From the NCBI RefSeq assembly GCF_000381045.1, contig NZ_KB905731.1, positions 1-64,000 on the forward strand: a DNA stretch of 64,000 nt, written 5' to 3'. Both the position numbers and the translations under genes were made by a program. The DNA comes from Thermus scotoductus DSM 8553. GTDB taxonomy: Bacteria; Deinococcota; Deinococci; Deinococcales; Thermaceae. The notes under the pieces were generated by a model that made no database searches, was not told the origin of the DNA, and was given only the letters and a program-made list of their open reading frames with translations. Positions 27,502-35,130 of the stretch are shown here, piece by piece (within the stretch, counting starts at the first letter, position 1; every line of letters begins with the position of its first letter).

Positions 27502-28806
27502 ATGTTTGCGAAGCTGGCAGGAAGACTGCAGGAGGCCATAGACCGCTTAAGGGGACGGGGCCGTATCACCGAGGAGGACCTGAAGGCCACCCTCAGGGAG
27601 ATCCGTCGGGCCCTGATGGACGCCGATGTGAACCTGGAGGTGGCGAGGGCCTTTGTGGAAAGCGTCCGGGAGAAGGCCCTGGGCCAGAAGGTCCTGGAAA
27701 GCCTGACCCCGGCCGAGGTGGTGCTGGCCACGGTCTACGAGGCCCTCAAGGAGGCCTTGGGCGGGGAACCCCGCTTCCCCACCCTGAAGAACCAGAACCT
27801 GTGGTTCCTGGTGGGCCTCCAGGGCTCCGGCAAAACCACCACCGCGGCCAAGCTGGCCCTTTTCTACAAGGGGAAGGGAAGGAGGCCCCTCCTGGTGGCC
27901 GCCGACACCCAGCGCCCGGCAGCCCGGGAGCAGCTTCGCATCCTGGGGGAAAAGATCGGGGTCCCGGTCCTGGAGGTGCAGGATGGGGAGAGCCCCGAGT
28001 CCATCCGCCGTAGGGTGGAGGAGAGGGCCAGGCAGGAGGTTCGCGACCTCATCCTGGTGGACACCGCCGGGCGCCTGCAGATCGACGAGCCCTTGATGGC
28101 GGAGCTGGCCCGACTCAAGAAGGCCATGAACCCCGACGAGGTGCTTCTGGTCCTGGATGCCATGACCGGCCAGGAGGCCCTTTCGGTGGCCAAGGCCTTC
28201 GACGAACGGGTGGGGGTCACGGGGCTCATCCTCACCAAGCTGGATGGGGATGCCCGGGGTGGGGCGGCCCTCTCCGCCCGGCACGTGACGGGGAAGCCCA
28301 TCTACTTCGCCGGGGTTTCCGAGCGCCCCGAGGGCCTGGAACCCTTCTACCCTGACCGGCTGGCGAGCCGGATCCTGGGCATGGGGGATGTGGCCACCCT
28401 GGCGGAGAAGGTTCGGGCTGCGGGCCTCGAGGCCGAAACCCCCAAGTCCGCCAAGGAGCTCACCCTGGAGGACTTCCTCAAGCAGATGCAGAACTTGAAG
28501 CGCCTGGGCTCCTTCTCGGAGATCCTCGCCATGCTTCCCGGGGTGGGTAAGGCCTTGCCCGCCGGGGTCCAGGTGGACGATAAGGCCATCAAGCGCCTGG
28601 AGGCCATCGTTCTTTCCATGACCCCCGAGGAGCGCAAGGACCCCCGCATCCTAAACGCCTCCCGCCGCAAGCGCATCGCCAGGGGAAGCGGCACCAGCGT
28701 GCAGGAGATCAACCGCTTCATCAAGGCCTTTGAGGAGACCAAGGCCCTAATGAAGTCCCTGGAGAAGAACAAGGGCCGGGGACTCATGGGAATGTTCAGG
28801 AGGTAG
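27502..28806 (+). CDS. ffh: signal recognition particle GTPase Ffh
   Basis: Ffh with 4.5S RNA delivers signal-bearing nascent chains to FtsY at the membrane. The 434-residue protein has the N helical bundle, the G domain (GLQGSGKTTTAAKLA near residue 105, DTAGRLQ, TKLDGDARGG), and a methionine-rich M domain ending near GLMGMFRR. It starts a plus-strand cluster ffh-rpsP-khpA-rimM-trmD-rplS, a widely conserved order. Confidence 0.97.
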   Translation: MFAKLAGRLQEAIDRLRGRGRITEEDLKATLREIRRALMDADVNLEVARAFVESVREKALGQKVLESLTPAEVVLATVYEALKEALGGEPRFPTLKNQNLWFLVGLQGSGKTTTAAKLALFYKGKGRRPLLVAADTQRPAAREQLRILGEKIGVPVLEVQDGESPESIRRRVEERARQEVRDLILVDTAGRLQIDEPLMAELARLKKAMNPDEVLLVLDAMTGQEALSVAKAFDERVGVTGLILTKLDGDARGGAALSARHVTGKPIYFAGVSERPEGLEPFYPDRLASRILGMGDVATLAEKVRAAGLEAETPKSAKELTLEDFLKQMQNLKRLGSFSEILAMLPGVGKALPAGVQVDDKAIKRLEAIVLSMTPEERKDPRILNASRRKRIARGSGTSVQEINRFIKAFEETKALMKSLEKNKGRGLMGMFRR

Positions 28807-28812
28807 GAAAGA

Positions 28813-29067
28813 ATGGTAAAGATCCGGCTTTCTCGTTTCGGCTCCAAGCACAACCCTCACTACCGCATCGTGGTCACCGATAGCCGTAGGAAGCGCGACG
28901 GCGCCTACATCGAAAAGATCGGGTACTACGATCCCCGCAAGACCACTCCCGAGTGGCTGAAGGTGGACGTGGAGCGGGCCAAGTATTGGCTTTCCGTAGG
29001 GGCCCAGCCCACGGACACCGCCCGGAGGCTTCTCCGGCAGGCGGGGGTTTTTCGGAAGGAAGGCTAG
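28813..29067 (+). CDS. rpsP: 30S ribosomal protein S16
   Basis: S16 binds 16S rRNA in the 5' domain and helps assembly. The 84-residue protein has the family start [25 protein letters not shown] and IGYYDPRK. It lies 6 bases after ffh, with AGGAGGT overlapping the ffh stop as ribosome site. A GC-rich hairpin follows. Confidence 0.97.
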   Translation: MVKIRLSRFGSKHNPHYRIVVTDSRRKRDGAYIEKIGYYDPRKTTPEWLKVDVERAKYWLSVGAQPTDTARRLLRQAGVFRKEG

Positions 29068-29084
29068 GGGTTAAGGCCCCTGAG

Positions 29085-29117
29085 GGCGCCGGTGGGTGTA
29101 CCCACCCGGCGCCTTTG
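29085..29117 (+). terminator. hairpin between rpsP and khpA
   Basis: GGCGCCGGTGGG (29085-29096) pairs with CCCACCCGGCGCC (29101-29113) with one bulged base and loop TGTA, followed by TTTGCCTT. It probably acts as a partial terminator, separating S16 from the rest of the cluster. Confidence 0.55.
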
Positions 29118-29132
29118 CCTTAACATGAGGCC

Positions 29133-29351
29133 ATGAAGGACTTGGTGGAGTATTTGGCCAAGAGCGTGGTGGACCAGCCGGAGCGGGTTCGGGTGCAGGA
29201 AAGGCGTACCCGGGAAGGTCCCCTTTACGTGGTGGAGGTGGCCCCTGAGGATAAGGGTCGGCTCATCGGCAAGCAGGGCCGGGTCATTGAGTCCATCCGC
29301 ACCCTGGTAAGGGCCTACGCCAAGCGCAAGGTGGGGGTGGAGGTGCGCTAG
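29133..29351 (+). CDS. khpA: KH-domain RNA-binding protein KhpA
   Basis: The 72-residue protein is a single KH domain with the GxxG loop in GRLIGKQGRVIESIRTL. KhpA partners with KhpB in Firmicutes as a small RNA-binding complex; it commonly lies between rpsP and rimM, as here. A TAACAT box (29121-29126) lies 6 bases before the ATG, so it may have its own leaderless promoter after the rpsP hairpin. Confidence 0.88.
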   Translation: MKDLVEYLAKSVVDQPERVRVQERRTREGPLYVVEVAPEDKGRLIGKQGRVIESIRTLVRAYAKRKVGVEVR

Positions 29352-29382
29352 GCCCGCGGGGCTTTGGCATAATGGATTAGGG

Positions 29383-29871
29383 ATGCGCCTGGTGGAAATC
29401 GGTCGGTTCGGTGCCCCCTATGCCCTACGCGGGGGTCTGAAGTTCCGGGGTGAGCCGGTGGTGGCTCACCTGGAGCGGGTCTACGTGGAAGGGCATGGCT
29501 GGCGGGCGGTGGAGGATCTCTACCAGGTGGGGGATGACCTGGTGGTTCACCTGGCGGGGGTTTCCAGCCGGGAGCTGGCCGAGCCATTGGTGGGCCTCCG
29601 GGTGTATGCCGAGGTGGAGGAACTTCCCCCCCTCGAGGAGGGCCGGTACTATTACTTTGCCCTGATTGGCCTACCCGTTTACGTGGGGGGCTTGAAGATG
29701 GGGGAGGTGGTGGACATCCTGGACGCAGGAGCCCAGGATGTCCTGGTGATCAAGGGCGTGGGGGAAAGGCTTCGCGACCAGACGGAACGCCTGGTACCCC
29801 TGCAGGCGCCCTACGTGCGGGTGGAGGAGGAGGGCATCCACGTGGAGCCCATCCCCGGCCTCTTTGACTGA
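29383..29871 (+). CDS. rimM: 16S rRNA processing/ribosome maturation factor RimM
   Basis: RimM assists 30S head assembly by binding S19. The 162-residue protein has the N-terminal RimM domain (MRLVEIGRFGAPYALRGGL) and the PRC-barrel domain (YYYFALIGLPVY through VPLQAPYVRV). CATAAT (29368-29373) lies 9 bases before the ATG. trmD follows immediately, its ATG touching the rimM stop. Confidence 0.94.
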   Translation: MRLVEIGRFGAPYALRGGLKFRGEPVVAHLERVYVEGHGWRAVEDLYQVGDDLVVHLAGVSSRELAEPLVGLRVYAEVEELPPLEEGRYYYFALIGLPVYVGGLKMGEVVDILDAGAQDVLVIKGVGERLRDQTERLVPLQAPYVRVEEEGIHVEPIPGLFD

Positions 29872-30591
29872 ATGCGCTACACTATCCTCACCCTTTTCCC
29901 CGGTCTCATACGCCCCTGGCTTTCGGAATCCCTCCTGAAGAAGGCCCAGGAGCGGGGTCTCATCCAGGTGGAGGTGGTGGACCTCAGGGCCTATGGCCTG
30001 GGGCGGCACCGCACCGTGGACGACACTCCCTATGGCGGCGGGGCGGGAATGGTGATCCGCCCGGATGTGGCGGTGGCGGCCTTGGAGGCCGTTTTGCCTG
30101 CGGATGAGGTGATCCTCCTTTCCCCGGCGGGGGAACCCTTCACCCAGCGGGTGGCGGAGGAGCTGGCCCAAAGGGATCACCTGGTCCTTCTTTCCGGGCG
30201 CTACGAGGGGTTTGACGCCCGGGTGGAGGCCTTTGTGACCCGCTCCCTTTCCATCGGGGACTACGTGCTCATGGGGGGGGAGGTGGCGGCCTTGGCGGTG
30301 CTGGAGGCCACTGCCCGGCTTATTCCGGGGGTGATCGGGGATCCGGAAAGCCACCGGAGGGATTCCTTTGTCCGCGGGCTCCTGGACCACCCCCACTACA
30401 CCCGTCCCCCGGAGTTCCGCGGGCTTCGGGTGCCGGAGGTTCTCCTTTCGGGAAACCACCCGGAGGTGGACCGCTGGCGCAGGCAGGAAGCCCTGAGGAA
30501 GACCCTTTCCGTGAGGCCAGAGCTGGTGCGGGAGGCCAGGCTTGGGCCCCTCGAGGTGGCCTGGCTTGCGGAAATGGACCGCGAGGGCTAG
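29872..30591 (+). CDS. trmD: tRNA (guanine-37-N1)-methyltransferase
   Basis: TrmD methylates G37 next to the anticodon to prevent +1 frameshifting. The 239-residue SPOUT protein has MRYTILTLFPG, TPYGGGAGMV, GRYEGFDARVE, and the trefoil-knot segment SIGDYVLMGGEVAALAVLEA. The start directly abuts rimM. Confidence 0.96.
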   Translation: MRYTILTLFPGLIRPWLSESLLKKAQERGLIQVEVVDLRAYGLGRHRTVDDTPYGGGAGMVIRPDVAVAALEAVLPADEVILLSPAGEPFTQRVAEELAQRDHLVLLSGRYEGFDARVEAFVTRSLSIGDYVLMGGEVAALAVLEATARLIPGVIGDPESHRRDSFVRGLLDHPHYTRPPEFRGLRVPEVLLSGNHPEVDRWRRQEALRKTLSVRPELVREARLGPLEVAWLAEMDREG

Positions 30592-30610
30592 ACTTAGGTC
30601 TGTTGCCCAT

Positions 30611-30626
30611 GAACCCCTCGGGGTTC
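30611..30626 (+). promoter_or_regulatory. rplS leader hairpin
   Basis: GAACCCC pairs with GGGGTTC around TC, 20 bases before the rplS ATG and upstream of the ribosome site GGGAGGGAGGAG. It could be an autoregulatory or stability element; no known L19 leader consensus was checked. Confidence 0.35.
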
Positions 30627-30645
30627 CTCTGGGAGGGAGGAGAAC

Positions 30646-31107
30646 ATGAACCGAGGAGCGCTGCTTAAGGTAGTGGAGGCCAAGTATACCCGCACCGATC
30701 TCCCGGAGTTCCGGCCCGGCGACACCGTGCGGGTGGCCTACCGGGTAAAGGAAGGCAACCGCACCCGGGTGCAGAACTTTGAGGGCATCGTCATCAAGAT
30801 CAAGCGGAACGGGTACAACACCAGCTTCACCGTGCGTAAGGTGAGCTACGGCGTGGGGGTGGAGCGCATCTTCCCCCTGAACTCCCCCCTCATCGAGAAG
30901 ATCGAGATCGTCCAGCGGGGCCGGGCCCGGCGGGCCAAGCTCTACTTCATCCGCGAGCTTTCCGAAAGGGAGATCCGCCGCAAGCTCCGCGCCGACCGCA
31001 AGCGCATCGGCCAGGACCAGGAAAGGGCCCGGGTGGCCAAGGAGGAGGCGGAAGCTGCCCAGGGCGCTACAGAGGCGGCTTCCGAAGGGGAACCCTCCGC
31101 CGAGTAA
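30646..31107 (+). CDS. rplS: 50S ribosomal protein L19
   Basis: L19 sits at the subunit interface. The protein is 153 residues, with the family segments [23 protein letters not shown] and [15 protein letters not shown]. After residue 115 there is a long charged and Ala/Glu-rich tail ([19 protein letters not shown]), an extension known in Thermus L19. It ends the ffh-rplS cluster, with a terminator behind it. Confidence 0.96.
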   Translation: MNRGALLKVVEAKYTRTDLPEFRPGDTVRVAYRVKEGNRTRVQNFEGIVIKIKRNGYNTSFTVRKVSYGVGVERIFPLNSPLIEKIEIVQRGRARRAKLYFIRELSEREIRRKLRADRKRIGQDQERARVAKEEAEAAQGATEAASEGEPSAE

Positions 31108-31120
31108 ACCGGGGGCTATG

Positions 31121-31151
31121 GGAAGGGTGGGCTTGCCTGCCCTTCCTTATT
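31121..31151. terminator. terminator between convergent rplS and response regulator
   Basis: GGAAGGG (31121-31127) pairs with CCCTTCC (31140-31146), with the loop able to pair further through GGGC/GCCC, followed on the plus strand by TTATTTCTT. Confidence 0.55.
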
Positions 31152-31752
31152 TCTTCGCCAGGAATCCCAGGGACCTTGCCTTTTCCAGGGCTTCCACCCG
31201 GTTTCGGGCCAGAAGCTTGCCGTAGAGGCTTTCCAGGTGGTCCTTCACCGTGTCCGGGGAAAGGCCCAGGGCCTTGGCCATCTCCTTCACGGAAAGCCCC
31301 TGGGCCAGGAGGCGGAGGACTTCCTCCTCCCTCGAGGTGAGGCTGGGCAGGTCGGGGGGCTTCAGTTTTTCCTCCCCCTGGGCCACGCGGAGAAGGCGCC
31401 TTTTGAGCTCGGGAGCGGAGAGCTCCTTGGAAAAGTAGGCGTCAGCCCCGGCCAAAAACGCTTCCCGCACCAGGGCGGGCTCCTGGTAGGTGGTGAGGAG
31501 GGCGACGAGACCGGAATACCCCTTCTTCCGGAGCATTCGGGTGCACTCTAGCCCATCCAATACGGGCATCCTCAGGTCCAGGAGGACTGCCTCCGGGTTC
31601 AGGGCCAGGGTCTTTTCCAAGGCCTCCTTTCCATCCTGGGCCTCGGCCACCACCACGAGCCCTTCCCCCTCGAGGCCCGCCCTAAGCCCCAGGCGGAAGA
31701 GGGGGTGGTCGTCGGCGATCAGCACGCGGAGGCGGGATCCAGGGTTGCCCAT
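31147..31752 (-). CDS. NarL/FixJ-family response regulator
   Basis: The 201-residue protein has an N-terminal receiver domain (VLIADDHPLFRLGL with the acidic pocket, phospho-acceptor Asp in VLLDLRMP) and a C-terminal LuxR-type helix-turn-helix (LTSREEEVLRLLAQGLSVKEMAKALGLS). No sensor kinase lies next to it, so the signal is unknown. ATG 31752 follows TATGCT (31768-31763) by ten bases; in-frame ATGs upstream to 31794 overlap the promoter. It is divergent from sdaAA with a shared 58-base promoter region. Confidence 0.88.
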   Translation of the reverse strand: MGNPGSRLRVLIADDHPLFRLGLRAGLEGEGLVVVAEAQDGKEALEKTLALNPEAVLLDLRMPVLDGLECTRMLRKKGYSGLVALLTTYQEPALVREAFLAGADAYFSKELSAPELKRRLLRVAQGEEKLKPPDLPSLTSREEEVLRLLAQGLSVKEMAKALGLSPDTVKDHLESLYGKLLARNRVEALEKARSLGFLAKK

Positions 31753-31810
31753 CCTGGCTCTTAGCATAGGCCTGCGGTGTAAAAACGAGGCCAAAGCCTA
31801 TACTTAAGCT

Positions 31811-32674
31811 ATGCCCTTGACCCTGAACGACCTTGCCGCCCTTCCTGGCCGGGCGTCGGAGGCCCTGCTCCGCGAGGAGGTGGAGGAAACCGGGCTGGCT
31901 CCCGAGACCATCCTGGATAAGCTTCGGGAGCGCCTTGGCATCATGCGGGATTCCATCCGGAGGGGTCTCGCCTCGGATGCCCCCAGCGTGGCGGGAATGG
32001 TGGGGAAGAATGCCAAGACCTTGTGGGAAGCCCCGGATCCCTTGCGGGATCCGCTTCTAAAGCGGGTCCAGGCCTACGCCATGGCGGTCAACGAGGAAAA
32101 TGCCCGCATGGGTCGGATTGTGGCGGCTCCCACGGCGGGTAGCGCTGGGACGCTTCCCGGGGCCTTGCTGGGAGTGGCGGATCACCTGGGCATCCCCGAT
32201 GAGGACCTCCTCATGCCCATGGTCCTGGCCGCCGGGGTGGCCAAGATCATCAACCGCCAGATCTACATCGCCGGGGCCAGCGGGGGGTGCCAGGCGGAAA
32301 TCGGCTCCTCGGCGGCCATGGCGGCAGCCGCCGTTACCGAGCTTCTCGGGGGGAGTGCGGAGGCCTCTGCCCATGCGGCGGCCTTGGCCCTGCAGAACAC
32401 CCTGGGCCTGGTTTGCGATCCCGTGGGGGGGTTTGTGGAGGTGCCCTGCGTGATGCGCAATGGTTTTTATGCGGTGCATGCGGTGAGCGCCGCCTCCATG
32501 GCCTTAGCGGGGATAAGGAGCGTGATCCCCCCCGACGAGGTGATCCTGGCCATGGCGGGCATCGGCCGCCTTCTGCCCTTGGAGCTCAAGGAAACAGGCC
32601 TGGGGGGGTTGGCGGACACCCCCACGGGGCGTCGGCTGGCCGCCCAGGCCCTGGGGGAGGCTTCCGAGGATTGA
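31811..32674 (+). CDS. sdaAA: L-serine dehydratase, iron-sulfur type, alpha subunit
   Basis: The alpha subunit carries the catalytic 4Fe-4S cluster that deaminates serine to pyruvate. The 287-residue protein has [12 protein letters not shown], cluster cysteines in [11 protein letters not shown] and [18 protein letters not shown], and [22 protein letters not shown] (31799-31804) lies 6 bases before the ATG (leaderless). The beta subunit is not adjacent and not seen in this window. Confidence 0.93.
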   Translation: MPLTLNDLAALPGRASEALLREEVEETGLAPETILDKLRERLGIMRDSIRRGLASDAPSVAGMVGKNAKTLWEAPDPLRDPLLKRVQAYAMAVNEENARMGRIVAAPTAGSAGTLPGALLGVADHLGIPDEDLLMPMVLAAGVAKIINRQIYIAGASGGCQAEIGSSAAMAAAAVTELLGGSAEASAHAAALALQNTLGLVCDPVGGFVEVPCVMRNGFYAVHAVSAASMALAGIRSVIPPDEVILAMAGIGRLLPLELKETGLGGLADTPTGRRLAAQALGEASED

Positions 32675-32675
32675 G

Positions 32676-33533
32676 CTATTCCTCCCCTTTGGCTACCGGA
32701 ACCCCCACCAGGTTGCCCCACTCCGTCCAGGAGCCGTCGTAGTTCTTCACGTGGGGATAGCCGAGGAGGTACTTGAGGACAAACCAGGAGTGGCTGGAGC
32801 GCTCGGCGATGCGGCAGTAGACCACCACGTCCTTGTCCGGGGTAATGTCCAGGGGCTCGTAGAGGGCCCTTAGCTCCTCCGCGGACTTGAAGGTGCCGTC
32901 CGGGTTCACCGCCTTGGCCCAGGGGATGTTTTTGGCCCCGGGGATGTGGCCGGCCCGCAGGGCGCCCTCCTGAGGGTAGTTGGGCATGTGGGTGAGCTCC
33001 CCCCGGTACTCCTCGGGGCTCCGCACGTCCACCAGGGCACCCCTGCCCTCCTTAACCTTGAGGATGTGCTTGAGGACCTCATCCCGGTAGGCGCGGATGG
33101 ACTCGTCCCGGTAGGGTACCCGGTAGCTCCCCTTGGGGTAGGTGGGAACCTCGGTGGAAAGGGGACGGCCTTCCTCCACCCACTTTTGCCGCCCCCCGTT
33201 CATGAGGCGCACGTCCTGGTGGCCGTTATATTTGAAGAACCAGAAGGCGTAGGCGGCCCACCAGTTGTTCTTGTCCCCGTAAAGGACCACGGTGGTGTCG
33301 TTGGAGATCCCAAGCCTTTCCATGAGGTTGGCAAACCCCTCCTCGTCCACAAAGTCCCGCACCACTGGATCCCAGAAATCCCGTTGCCAGTCCACCTTCT
33401 GTGCCCCGGGAATGTGGCCGGTTTCGTAAAGCAGGATGTCCTCGTCCACCTCGAGGATCCTCACCTTGGGATCCTCCAGGTGCTCCTGGACCCAGTCCGT
33501 GCTCACCAGAACCTCGGGATGCGCGTAGCCCAT
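32676..33533 (-). CDS. thiosulfate sulfurtransferase (tandem rhodanese, CysA type)
   Basis: The 285-residue protein has two rhodanese domains. The N-terminal one ([19 protein letters not shown]) has Asp in the active-site position (VVLYGDKNN) and is inactive. The C-terminal one has catalytic Cys in [15 protein letters not shown], matching mycobacterial CysA2/SseA sulfurtransferases that move sulfur from thiosulfate. GGGAGGTGAGG lies before the ATG. A minus-strand promoter is likely (TATCCT at 33557-33552). It is convergent with sdaAA (one base apart). Confidence 0.92.
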   Translation of the reverse strand: MGYAHPEVLVSTDWVQEHLEDPKVRILEVDEDILLYETGHIPGAQKVDWQRDFWDPVVRDFVDEEGFANLMERLGISNDTTVVLYGDKNNWWAAYAFWFFKYNGHQDVRLMNGGRQKWVEEGRPLSTEVPTYPKGSYRVPYRDESIRAYRDEVLKHILKVKEGRGALVDVRSPEEYRGELTHMPNYPQEGALRAGHIPGAKNIPWAKAVNPDGTFKSAEELRALYEPLDITPDKDVVVYCRIAERSSHSWFVLKYLLGYPHVKNYDGSWTEWGNLVGVPVAKGEE

Positions 33534-33609
33534 ACCTCACCTCCCACCCACAGGATACCCTTGAGCGAGTGAGAGTAAAGAGGGTCCGTGCACATTCCCG
33601 CCCCGCTCC

Positions 33610-33638
33610 TTGCCAGAAAGGGCCGAGTCTGGTATAAC
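33610..33638 (+). promoter_or_regulatory. promoter of the riboswitch-yugP transcript
   Basis: TTGCCA (33610-33615), 17-base spacer, TATAAC (33633-33638). Transcription would start near 33645, exactly at the 5' edge of the riboswitch. Confidence 0.75.
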
Positions 33639-33644
33639 GGGAAC

Positions 33645-33741
33645 TGCGGGGAGTAGCCGCCCCTTGTGGGGCCAGCCGGTCGTCAGTACGGGAGCAATCC
33701 CCGGTCGGCTGGGGCGCCTGAGGGCGCATGGCGAGACCACC
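33645..33741 (+). ncRNA. yybP-ykoY (manganese) riboswitch aptamer
   Basis: The conserved 5' element GGGGAGTAGC (33648-33657) and 3' element GGCGAGACC (33730-33738) of the yybP-ykoY class are both present. Between them are a GCCCC/GGGGC hairpin (33659-33672), the GTCAGTACGG segment (33682-33691), and a GCGCC/GGCGC hairpin (33714-33727) placed directly before ATGGCGAGACC, as in known members. This class binds manganese and turns genes on. The identification rests on motifs and layout, not on a covariance search. Confidence 0.85.
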
Positions 33742-33763
33742 TGTATGGGTGGCCTCGGTTTTT
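33732..33763 (+). terminator. riboswitch expression-platform terminator
   Basis: GAGACCACC (33733-33741) pairs with GGTGGCCTC (33748-33756), one mismatch, followed by GGTTTTT. The 5' arm includes the conserved GAGACC of the aptamer, so aptamer closure and terminator formation exclude each other: bound manganese would favour read-through. Confidence 0.75.
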
Positions 33764-33791
33764 GCTACTCCTCGGAAGGAGGTGGACGGGA

Positions 33792-34472
33792 ATGGACATA
33801 CTGGCGCTCTTGCTCATGGGGTTGGTCTTCGTGGCCAGCCTGGTGATTCAAGGCGGTCTTCAGGCTACCTTCGCCCGATTCAGCCGGGTGGCCAACAGCC
33901 GGGGGCTTACGGGGGCTGAGGTGGCCCGGGCCATCCTGGATGCCCATGGCCTCACCCACGTCCGGGTGGAGCCGGTGCCCGGGGCCCTCACGGACCACTA
34001 CGATCCTCACGCCAAGGCGGTGCGGCTTTCCGAGCCCAACTACGCCTCGCCCAGCCTGGCGGCCCTGGCGGTGGCCGCCCACGAGGTGGGGCATGCGGTC
34101 CAGGATGCCCATGGCTACACCTGGCTTCGGGTGCGGGCCAGCCTGTGGCCAGCGGCCAGCCTGGGCACTAACCTGGGCCCGATCCTGGTGGTGGGCGGGT
34201 TGATGCTGGGGGCCATTGGTTTGGCTAAGCTTGGGCTTTACCTCTACCTGGCGGTGGCCCTATTCCAGCTGGTGACCCTCCCCGTGGAGTTCGACGCCTC
34301 CAGGCGGGCCCTGGAGTTCCTGCGGCGTATGGGCTTCCTCTCCCGAGAGGAGATGGCCCCTGCCCAAAAGGTGCTCACCTGGGCAGCCCTCACCTACGTG
34401 GCTGCCTTGGCCAGCTCCTTGGCCACCATCCTCTACTACGCCAGCCTCCTCATGGGCCGGAGGGAGGAGTAG
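33792..34472 (+). CDS. yugP: YugP-family membrane zinc metallopeptidase
   Basis: The 226-residue protein has an N-terminal hydrophobic segment (3-20), then a soluble part with the zinc motif HEVGH (His97, Glu98, His101) inside AVAAHEVGHAVQDA, then three more hydrophobic segments (about 115-160 and 185-220). This is the YugP (PF04298) family, of unknown physiological substrate. SD GAAGGAGG (33774-33781) precedes the ATG. Expression appears to be under the manganese-type riboswitch directly upstream, unlike the usual clients of this riboswitch (manganese exporters and similar transporters). Confidence 0.85.
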   Translation: MDILALLLMGLVFVASLVIQGGLQATFARFSRVANSRGLTGAEVARAILDAHGLTHVRVEPVPGALTDHYDPHAKAVRLSEPNYASPSLAALAVAAHEVGHAVQDAHGYTWLRVRASLWPAASLGTNLGPILVVGGLMLGAIGLAKLGLYLYLAVALFQLVTLPVEFDASRRALEFLRRMGFLSREEMAPAQKVLTWAALTYVAALASSLATILYYASLLMGRREE

Positions 34473-34721
34473 ATGCCCCTTCTCCTTTGCCCAAGCTGCC
34501 AGGTGGGCATGAAGGAGGTGGAAAGGCGGGGGGTCCTCATCGACGTCTGCCCCCAGTGCGGGGGGGTGTGGCTGGATAGGGGGGAGCTGGAAAAACTCCT
34601 GGCGGAGGCCAAGGAGGTGGACCGGGCCTACGAGGAGGAGCGGGAGGCGTACTTCCGAAAGGAGGGGAAGCCCTACCGCAAGAAAAAGGGCTTCTTGGAA
34701 ATCTTCGACCTCTTTGACTAG
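34473..34721 (+). CDS. small zinc-ribbon protein (TFIIB-type zinc finger)
   Basis: The 82-residue protein starts with a zinc ribbon, Cys6-x2-Cys9 and Cys26-x2-Cys29 (CPSC, CPQCGG), followed by GVWLDRGELEKLL, the signature of the zf-TFIIB family. It continues with a charged helix and ends FDLFD. Function unknown. Its ATG directly follows the yugP stop, so it shares the riboswitch-controlled transcript. A strong terminator follows. Confidence 0.8.
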   Translation: MPLLLCPSCQVGMKEVERRGVLIDVCPQCGGVWLDRGELEKLLAEAKEVDRAYEEEREAYFRKEGKPYRKKKGFLEIFDLFD

Positions 34722-34732
34722 GCCTGAAGGCC

Positions 34733-34762
34733 AATCCCCCGGGGACCCTACCCCGGGGGATT
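34733..34762. terminator. perfect 12-bp terminator hairpin
   Basis: AATCCCCCGGGG pairs with CCCCGGGGGATT around ACCCTA, after the zinc-ribbon gene and before the convergent MazG-like gene. It can work in both directions. Confidence 0.7.
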
Positions 34763-34803
34763 GAGGTCTTCCCTTTCTTCGCGCAGGGGTCGGCGCCCTT
34801 GCG

Positions 34804-35130
34804 CTAGCGATTATCCCCCGAGCCCCTCAGTTTCCCCCGTTCCAGGCGGGAGCGAAGCTTGGCCAGGTTGCCTTGAGCCACCTCCTCCAGGCCCACCCCC
34901 AGGTCGGTGGCCAGCTGGGCCACATACCAAAGCACATCCCCGAGCTCTGCCACCAGATCCTCCCGGGCGGCCTGGCTGAGGTTTCCTCCATGGTCCCGGA
35001 GGATTTTCTTTACCTTGTTGGCCAGTTCCCCAGCTTCCCCCGCCAGGCCCAGGGTGGGGTAAAGAAGCCGGTAGGCTTCGGGGTAAAGGGCGGTTTTCTG
35101 GGCCTCCTGCTGGTACTCATTTAGGGTCAT
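34804..35130 (-). CDS. MazG-like nucleotide pyrophosphohydrolase
   Basis: The 108-residue all-alpha protein has the MazG-type metal motifs GLAGEAGELANKVKK (ExxE) and ELGDVLWYVAQLA (ExxD). The family hydrolyses non-canonical or excess nucleoside triphosphates to monophosphates; the exact substrate is unknown. It overlaps the 3' end of smc by 14 bases and closes a long minus-strand cluster. Confidence 0.85.
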   Translation of the reverse strand: MTLNEYQQEAQKTALYPEAYRLLYPTLGLAGEAGELANKVKKILRDHGGNLSQAAREDLVAELGDVLWYVAQLATDLGVGLEEVAQGNLAKLRSRLERGKLRGSGDNR

